Assembly: GCA_022813625.1 (NCBI GenBank)
Contig: JAKLMB010000003.1
Span: forward strand, 1,728,054-1,792,053
Direction: 5' to 3'
From: Aaosphaeria pasadenensis
Taxonomy: Eukaryota; Ascomycota; Dothideomycetes; Pleosporales
Length of the DNA stretch: 64,000 nucleotides
The position numbers and the translations under genes are program-made. A model generated the notes under the pieces. It did not search any database, had not been told where the DNA came from, and worked only from the letters and a program-made list of their open reading frames with translations. This document shows, in pieces, positions 57,833 to 64,000 of the stretch. Every line of letters begins with the position of its first letter. Position 1 is the first letter of the stretch.

Positions 57833-59503
57833 GTGTACGTGGTACAATATCAGATTCAAACACAAAGTGGTTGGGGAATTTACTCCGTATCTTACTTACA
57901 AGAGGGACGAGATTGGATGTTAAGGAACAATGTCAGTGTCAGGCTAGAGGGCGGGGGCCGGGAAAGGGGAGGAGCGGGGGTGGGTCTAGCGGCGTCTGGG
58001 GAATTAGCTACTTTTACAATTGACAATTTCGAAAAGTAGGCCAACAGGGAAGTCGATGGATTCACGAGGCACTCTACTGTATATATACATGTCTATATCT
58101 CATCATATACCTAAATACCTGACAGGTACAAATAAGCTCTTGTGCCATTTTTTGGGCTTATGAGTACAGTACTTAAGCAACTTAAATTATACCCAAGAAT
58201 CATACAGAGTGTAGCTGAATACATAAAGTACTTTGTACTTGTATCCTACGCAATATTCACTTTGTTCTTTTCATTGATGGTAGGTAAATTCGACGATCTA
58301 CTTAATCCTCTCGCCCAATTAATATATGTGATCTTTGTATTTCGACTGACGAGGTCAGGATGATTCATCAACATGAAACTACTTTTGTATGCGAGTCAAG
58401 GAAAGACACTGAGTGTTATAGGCTACGCTTTTCATCACCTCCACCCAACCTTTCGATAACGAATAACCCATCATTCAGAGAGTCCATGCTCAAGCTCTGG
58501 CATCCATGCAAGTTCAAATTGCCTGGACTGCGCACAACCCAGTCTCAAAAACTAGAGTAACTTCCGAAGCCGGGACGTGCGTGAGAGACAGTGACGTTGC
58601 ATACTGCACTATGTCCATTGGTTGTATTCACTCCGGGAGTTTGAGAAAAGTATCGATATCAAAAGTCTGCGCTTGCAATGCGATCACACCTGCTCCGAGA
58701 ATGGAAGGTGTTTGAAGAGAATCTAACGGACTAGAAATTGCTGTGTAGATAGGGTTCAGCAAAGATCTTTGGAACAACGAAATATTCGATCAACTATATA
58801 AAGTACGGACATTTGATGCAAGTGAAGTACGATGATGGCTATAAACGACAATACTCAATAGGCTTTCCATAGTTGTGGCTGCGGTTAAAATTGTGGCTGC
58901 GGCTGTAACTGTGGCTGCGGCTACGGCAACGACTCGGTTCTGGCTACAACCCAGATGCATGATCATCGTAGAATCTTGGCCACGAGAATCTCCACGAATA
59001 ATGGCTCCATGAGATACAGAGATGATGGCGGCGAGGCTAACGCGCGAATTCAATTCAATTTTCGCTAATTTCCTCTCTTAATGCTAGTAACGGCCGTACG
59101 TGAATGTCTTCCTGTACGCCATAGTCTGGGGAATGGGCACTAACGTATATCTGGGGTAGCACGTGGTCGTCTTGACCACCTTCATGGGTAACCTTATGTC
59201 TTAAAGGTCCCCCTTCAAGCTCATCCTCATGAAACCGTCTTTCCGCTTACCGATATTAATTCTCATCAGTGATCTTCAACACGTCGTCCTTACTTCAACC
59301 CATCAAGGCCAGCTTGTCTGACAAAACACCTTAGAAATAAGCAAACCCGCTTTGGGAGCGATCCTGCAGCAGTAGGTAAGCCTGACTTGAATACAAACCT
59401 TGGTTTTGTTCAATCTTGATAGACATTTGACATAAGGTCATCCTAATGACTATTTACGGTGGTATCAGACCGCATCTATTGAGCCCCAGTCTAATATTGC
59501 TGG
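57833..59503. other. 1.7-kb non-coding region upstream of the Zn2Cys6 gene
   Basis: This region is AT-rich in places (58080-58360), with a TACTCCGTA motif at 57881-57889. Short frames show no recognised family. It may include unrecognised relic DNA like its surroundings. Confidence 0.4.
58874..58920 (+). repeat. Three copies of TGTGGCTGCGG at 18-bp period
   Basis: Exact copies start at 58874, 58892 and 58910. The 18-bp period equals six codons. On the minus strand the unit would read Ala/Thr-rich in an 87-codon frame (59053-58790) that I do not trust as a gene. Confidence 0.8.
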
Positions 59504-59925
59504 TTGCTCTTCTCTCACCTGACGTTATCGGATATGACGGTATGTGAACTAGCATATCTGCTTGGTTACGGGTTGTCTTGTACAGACTTCGCGTTATATC
59601 ACTTCAGTGTTTCGAAGGACGCCAAAGGTCTTCATGATACACTTCTTGTGGAAGCTACATTTCGCAACATTGGCAAACAACATGGGAGATTCATTGCTCG
59701 AGTATAAGGTGTGATACAAACAAGCAAGGGGTTGGCCGAACAGAAGCCTTCTTGGATCCAAGCCAGGAGAGCTGGACAGCAGAAATCAGGCAGTAAACAA
59801 GGCGACTCCAACGCTGGTCCTCTGGTGAATGGAAACTCATAAGCAATCGTGTGGCAATCGGATTTGGATGCTTTTCGGGCAATCGGAACGGCTTGAAAGT
59901 TGAGAATAACCTTTTTCAGCGTTCC
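59504..59925 (+). pseudogene. C-terminal (Fn3-like domain) relic of a GH3 beta-glucosidase
   Basis: The first patch (about 59540-59707) reads LGYGLSCTDFALYHFSVSKD and LLVEATFRNIGKQHGR, matching the GH3 motif FPFGYGLSYT and the following V(x)NTGK-type strand. After a frameshift a second patch (about 59730-59925) reads TEAFLDPSQESWTAEIRQ, an in-frame TAA (59794-59796), then LQRWSSGEWKLISNRVAIGF and LKVENNLF. This matches the end of the GH3 fibronectin-III-like domain. Catalytic (beta/alpha)8 and alpha/beta domains are absent upstream. It is therefore a non-functional remnant. Confidence 0.6.
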
Positions 59926-61001
59926 AAACTCTAGGAGAATAAGATGCTTAACGAGAATCTATGTATGAACGCTTATAGCCTAACAGTGCTATCCAAACTA
60001 CTCTCTCATCCCTAAGTAACGTAAATACACAAGTATCAAGAAACTACAGTAACCAGTACTAAGGCATACCAGTCCATCAAAGAGAGCTGGCAGCCTGAGG
60101 AACCACACCACAACAATCTACCTCACACACGAATAACCGACGGAAAACATAAACGCACTGACAACCTCAACCTCGCATTCCAGACCCATCACAACCCCCC
60201 TCCCCCTTCCCCCAATGCCCCAAAAGCAGTATCACACCATCCCACCGTCCATTCATCCATCCACCAAGCGAAAATATGCTGTAACCGCTTTAGTGCCCAC
60301 GCACGACGCAGCGAACGGAACGAATACGAGGTAAAACCTTATCCGGGCAACCTTAAACCAGCCTGCAAAATCCGCCTTGGCATTTTGTCCTGGTGTAGTT
60401 TAGTTCGGATTCGGATTTGGGGGATGGGAGGGAAAGGCTAGCAAGGATGCCAGGGGGTTGCTAAAGGGCTGTTTGTGCGGGAGGATTTTGGGATGTGGGC
60501 GGTGCTGACTGATTTGGGTTGATGGGGAGTTCGTGAAAGGTATGGTTGGGCTGGGGGGATTGTGGTTGATGTGACGTCCGATGGGCATGACGAGGTTGTT
60601 AATTAGGGAGCATTGTCGGTTTGTTCGGCAGAAGGGTGGTTGTAAGGTCGGGGTGTGCTCGATGTTAACTCGGAGCTATGTGAACTCATGGCTATGGTTT
60701 TCTTCAGGACAAAATAGCTGTTACGAACTGTAGGGGTGTCTTAGAACAGTGGATCTGAGACAGGCTGGTGGATGCCCGATTACACAAGGCAAGTGACGGA
60801 GTCGTAAAGAAATGGTATCCTTGGTGGCAAATCTTGGGCGGCAGAGCAACTAACAGTGTGCTGGCAACCAAGCAGGATAGAGCTGGCAGACTATAGAGCC
60901 TCCAAAATGACGTGGCCGAAGTGATGTTCAGCTGTTACGATCCAGTGGGCTGCATCGTCCCGACCATTGGTAAGGTAACCGAGACTCATCGAACGTACGC
61001 C
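59926..61001. other. Intergenic region between GH3 relic and esterase
   Basis: This 1.1-kb region has no supported gene. A purine-rich G-run segment lies at 60410-60560, and its short minus-strand Pro/Ser/His frame is low-complexity. Confidence 0.5.
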
Positions 61002-61763
61002 TCAGCTGCTATGCTTCCGTATGAAGTTCACCATATCGTCGATACCCTTAGGCTCATTGACCCAGTGTCCCCCATCTGCATATTCTTGCCACTCCACCTT
61101 GATGCCCAACCTTCTCAATTCATCACGGAGTTCCCTTCCATTTCCCACCGGCACGACCTCATCATCCTCTGCATGCTCAAGCAACACTGGAACTTGAACC
61201 GCGGCCCCAAATCCGGAGTCTTGAGTGTCACCCGTGAAAGTAAGACACAGCTCCTGCTTCACCCACTGCCCAAAGTCCACGTCCGATGCGGCCCGAGGAA
61301 ACGGAAGCCAGCTTGAAATCCCAACGAGCCCAGCGAACCGCTTCCCCTCCGCGAGCAACGCAACGACGGCAACCGCGCAGCCCTGACTAATCCCCCCAAG
61401 AAACACCCTCTCGTACCCACCAACCTCCTCCGCCTCTTTTCGCGCAACGTCCCAGATGAACGGCACACTCTCGCGCAGACCCTGGAGCTGGACCTCTGGC
61501 CGGTGGTGCGGGTCCCGCACAGATGCCATGTCGAACCACTGGTGCATGTCTTCCTGTTCCGTGGCGGCGGGCCGTATCCCGGCGCAGGGGAACACCCATT
61601 TGAAGCTGGGGAAGATGTCAGTCAGGAAGCGGTCTTTGCTGTCCTGGCTTTCGAAGAACTCGGAGGCGAATTCGCGAGCATTGCTGCCGCGGCCATGGAG
61701 GAGAATGATGGTGTGGCTGTGCGGTGCTGTGGGCGCTACGATGTGGACGTCGGGACTTAACAT
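61002..61763 (-). CDS. Alpha/beta-hydrolase of the acyl-protein thioesterase/carboxylesterase family
   Basis: Intronless, 253 aa. The oxyanion region LLHGRGSNAREF (about 21-32), the nucleophile elbow GISQG (Ser126), Asp201 in HAEDDEVVP and His233 in DGGHWV form the catalytic triad of the phospholipase/carboxylesterase (APT1-like) family. Family landmarks HQWFDMAS and GISSWLPF are present. Such enzymes hydrolyse acyl thioesters or short carboxyl esters in the cytosol, and the exact substrate is not visible. No signal peptide is present. It is slightly longer than APT1 (about 230 aa), with an insertion near residues 35-50. A related fungal subfamily of serine esterases is equally possible. Confidence 0.9.
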   Translation of the reverse strand: MLSPDVHIVAPTAPHSHTIILLHGRGSNAREFASEFFESQDSKDRFLTDIFPSFKWVFPCAGIRPAATEQEDMHQWFDMASVRDPHHRPEVQLQGLRESVPFIWDVARKEAEEVGGYERVFLGGISQGCAVAVVALLAEGKRFAGLVGISSWLPFPRAASDVDFGQWVKQELCLTFTGDTQDSGFGAAVQVPVLLEHAEDDEVVPVGNGRELRDELRRLGIKVEWQEYADGGHWVNEPKGIDDMVNFIRKHSS

Positions 61764-62671
61764 ATCTCTTTCTGTTCCGTGGTACTGGTCCTGAGGGTTT
61801 GCAAGTGACGATGTTTGCTCGAGTGGAAATGTGAATGAGACACCTTCAATGTCAACTTTCCTACTAAGGCTGCCTTACGATTGTCGGTCGAAAGAACCAG
61901 ACTTAACCGTGTTCCTTTGCAGTTACGTAGGTCTCAACATGAGCGTGAACAAATCGAAGCTCGTAATGTGTTGGTCTATGCACTAGAAATGTTGCAAAGG
62001 AAGACGCAAAAAGGCAACTCGATGCGATAGATTTAATTTCCGATGATACATTGGGTTGCTCCAACGCACCACTCTACTGTTGGGTCAATTGATCACTGAC
62101 CTATGGAAAGCTGTCTCAACGGGATACACGACATCATACGTGGCTGCAGTCACATTTTGCAAAGACGATGTTCAGGCACCAGGTACGAGATGGCCACAAG
62201 TAGTTGTAGTGGCATCGGAGACGGAACAAAATTAATCCTTCAGGAGCGGCGGATGTCACTCGTATACGGTGGTGGGGGATCATCCATACAGTTTGGTACA
62301 AGGTACGAGGTAGTTATGCGGGATCTGCTAGCGGGGGGGGAACTAGACGAGACGAACCGGAAGGAAGAGTAAGAGAAAATAGAAAGAGAGGGAAGGAATG
62401 GAGGGGCAGGAGTGGCAGGCATACCTTAGTGCAGACATAGGGCAGAGTTAAGGGCAGGATAGCCAGTGGAGATGAGCACGTCATTCAAGCTAACAGAATT
62501 TCATATACACATACAAACCACTTGATCCCCCCATCTGTTTACATAAACCCAAGTACCAAATAACTATACAAACCTTTCCATTCTCTGTCAATTGAAATAC
62601 TCAATTTGACCTTCCAACTTCTTCAAGTCATTCATTCCCTCATCACATCCCAACAAACAAATCCACACATA
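61764..62671. other. Divergent intergenic region between esterase and APS kinase
   Basis: This 908-bp region has no gene. Two GGTACGAGGTAG/GGTACGAGATGG-like copies lie about 120 bp apart, near 62180 and 62300. No CACGTG site of the sulphur-regulon type was seen. Confidence 0.45.
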
Positions 62672-63736
62672 ATGTCAACGTACGCCCCTCAACGACTCCC
62701 CTCCCCACCATAACCATCCCATACTAACGCCCAAAAAAGCAACATCACCTGGCACCCGTCCCTCTCCCGCAGCGAGCGCAACACCCTGCGCAAGCAGCGG
62801 GGCTTCACCATCTGGTTCACAGGCCTCTCCGCGTCGGGCAAGTCGACCATCGCCACGGCGCTCGAGCAGCACCTTCTGCACCTGGGCCTCGCAGCCTACC
62901 GCCTCGACGGCGACAACGTCCGCTTCGGGCTCAACAAGGACCTGGGGTTCTCCGAGAAGGACAGGAATGAGAACATCAGGAGAATTGCTGAGGTATGGCA
63001 TGATTCCGTTTTCCCCTTTTTGCATGGTTTTGCTTTTCTCTTTTCTTTTGCACGTTTGGCTTGTTGGTGGGTGAATTGCTTTTTCCATGGGGTGGGGGGT
63101 TTGAAAGAGTTGCATTTCGCAGTGCACAATTCCTTCGACCATTCTATCCATGATGGGACGCAACTCGCAGTTGAATCTCGCAGCTATCCATCCACCCAAT
63201 GCACGCGCAAATGGCATCACCCCCCCTCTACCCCCATCCCCACAACTGTCACCATAGCACGTCATTTGGAAACAACATCACCACCCACACCCACCCCAAA
63301 CCCCTCAACACATCAAACAAACCTCTAACAAAAACAACAACAACAGGTCGCAAAGCTCTTCGCCGACTCCTCCACAATCGCCATAACATCCTTCATCTCG
63401 CCCTACCGGGCGGACCGCGCCATCGCCCGCGACCTCCACACCTCCTCCTCCACCACCGAAGACGAACCCCTCCCCTTCATCGAAGTCTTCGTCGACATCC
63501 CTCTCGCGGAAGCCGAGAAGCGCGACCCGAAGGGTCTCTACAAGAAGGCGCGCGAGGGCAAGATCCCCGAGTTCACGGGCATCAGCGCGCCGTACGAGGA
63601 GCCCGAGAACCCGGAAGTCGTGATCAAGAGCGCGGAGGTGAGCGTCGAGGAGGCGGTGAGGAGGATTACCGAGGTGTTGGGGGAGAAGGGGCTGTTGAGA
63701 TTGGGGGGTGAGGATGGGAGGGGGTTGGAGTACTAG
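62672..63736 (+). CDS. met14: Adenylyl-sulfate (APS) kinase
   Basis: Exons are 62672-62679, 62740-62992 and 63347-63736, giving 216 aa (yeast Met14 has 202). Exon 1 is only 8 nt (ATGTCAAC). Joining it gives MSTNITWHPSLSRSERN, the normal family start. The P-loop is GLSASGKST (31-39). DGDNVRFGLNKDLGFSEKDR and NIRRIAEVAKLF follow, with ISPYRADR and GLYKKAREGKIPEFTGISAP after them. The enzyme phosphorylates APS to PAPS in assimilatory sulphate reduction, in the cytosol. The first intron has a TACTAAC branch site (62722-62728). The second intron (354 nt) is several times longer than others in the window. The codon order and GC-rich third positions differ from the flanking AT-richer DNA, in line with a highly expressed gene. 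Confidence 0.95.
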
Positions 63737-63962
63737 GTATCGTATCTTGAGTCCTTTGCGCCTAGAAGGGAAATGAAATGAGAATGAAATGAATGAATTG
63801 AATTGGTATCTACTATGTCTGTGTATCCGTGACGTCTTCACTTCCCTCTACAACGCCCACTACCACACACATGGAATCCTTTGCAACATTACCATCCCAA
63901 GCACGCGGATAACCCGTCCCCCCGATGCCCTTCTCCTCACCCCCCCCCCCCCCGCGCGCGCG

Positions 63963-64000
<38 letters not shown>
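63737..64000. other. Downstream region ending in C14-(GC)n-G37
   Basis: After the APS kinase stop, ordinary 3' sequence continues to about 63939. From 63940 the sequence is 14 C, about five GC dinucleotides, then 37 G to the window end. This self-complementary homopolymer block is most likely an assembly or sequencing artefact. Confidence 0.7.

Noticed and set aside
53949..59925. Repeat-induced point mutation as the cause of the relics
   Set aside because: The region is not uniformly AT-rich, the stops do not clearly derive from CpA-to-TpA change, and the intact Zn2Cys6 gene in the middle has no stops.

Overview
The window is nuclear DNA of a filamentous ascomycete (Pezizomycotina; a Dothideomycete is plausible but unproven). 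The evidence is 50-110 nt GT-AG introns, some with TACTAAC-type branch sites, Gln-rich regulator N-termini, the fungal families present (PHO81/NUC-2, Kin1, Zn2Cys6 regulator, PL3, GH115), and long pyrimidine-rich leaders. I assembled 17 apparently intact protein genes by choosing splice sites that join conserved domains in frame. I found no rRNA, tRNA, CRISPR array or intact transposon.

Region 1 (0.7-13 kb) is housekeeping: Kin1-type kinase, Caf40/Rcd1 of CCR4-NOT, ribosomal protein uL1, a MIX23/Cid2 protein and DNA ligase I. The ligase has two in-frame starts that would give mitochondrial and nuclear forms, and two ACGCGT (MCB) boxes upstream.

Region 2 (13.3-23.7 kb) is a plant-cell-wall island: secreted GH115 alpha-glucuronidase, an FAD monooxygenase, an intracellular GH43 and a secreted PL3 pectate lyase. 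The monooxygenase and GH43 share a palindrome-rich divergent promoter.

Region 3 (24.5-36.4 kb) is again housekeeping: XAP5/FAM50, the phosphate sensor PHO81 (SPX-ankyrin-GDPD), the splicing factor Cwf19, and GPN-loop GTPase 1, which is divergent from Cwf19.

Region 4 (36.4-53.9 kb) is a 17.5-kb desert. It holds one intact gene, a C2H2 regulator resembling FlbC, one badly broken minus-strand locus (36.8-38.1 kb), many microsatellites, and a recurrent TACGGAGTA/TACTCCGTA motif.

Region 5 (53.9-60 kb) has an intact Zn2Cys6 regulator flanked by three gene relics: the 3' end of an NAD-dependent epimerase/dehydratase, an IlvD/Edd dehydratase with three in-frame stops and an internal deletion, and the C-terminal domain of a GH3 glucosidase. 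The best hypothesis is a decayed sugar-catabolism cluster whose regulator survived. Region 6 (61-63.7 kb) holds an acyl-thioesterase/carboxylesterase and APS kinase. The window ends in an implausible C14-(GC)n-G37 run, probably a contig-end artefact.

All functional calls rest on motif recognition by eye. No database search was possible.
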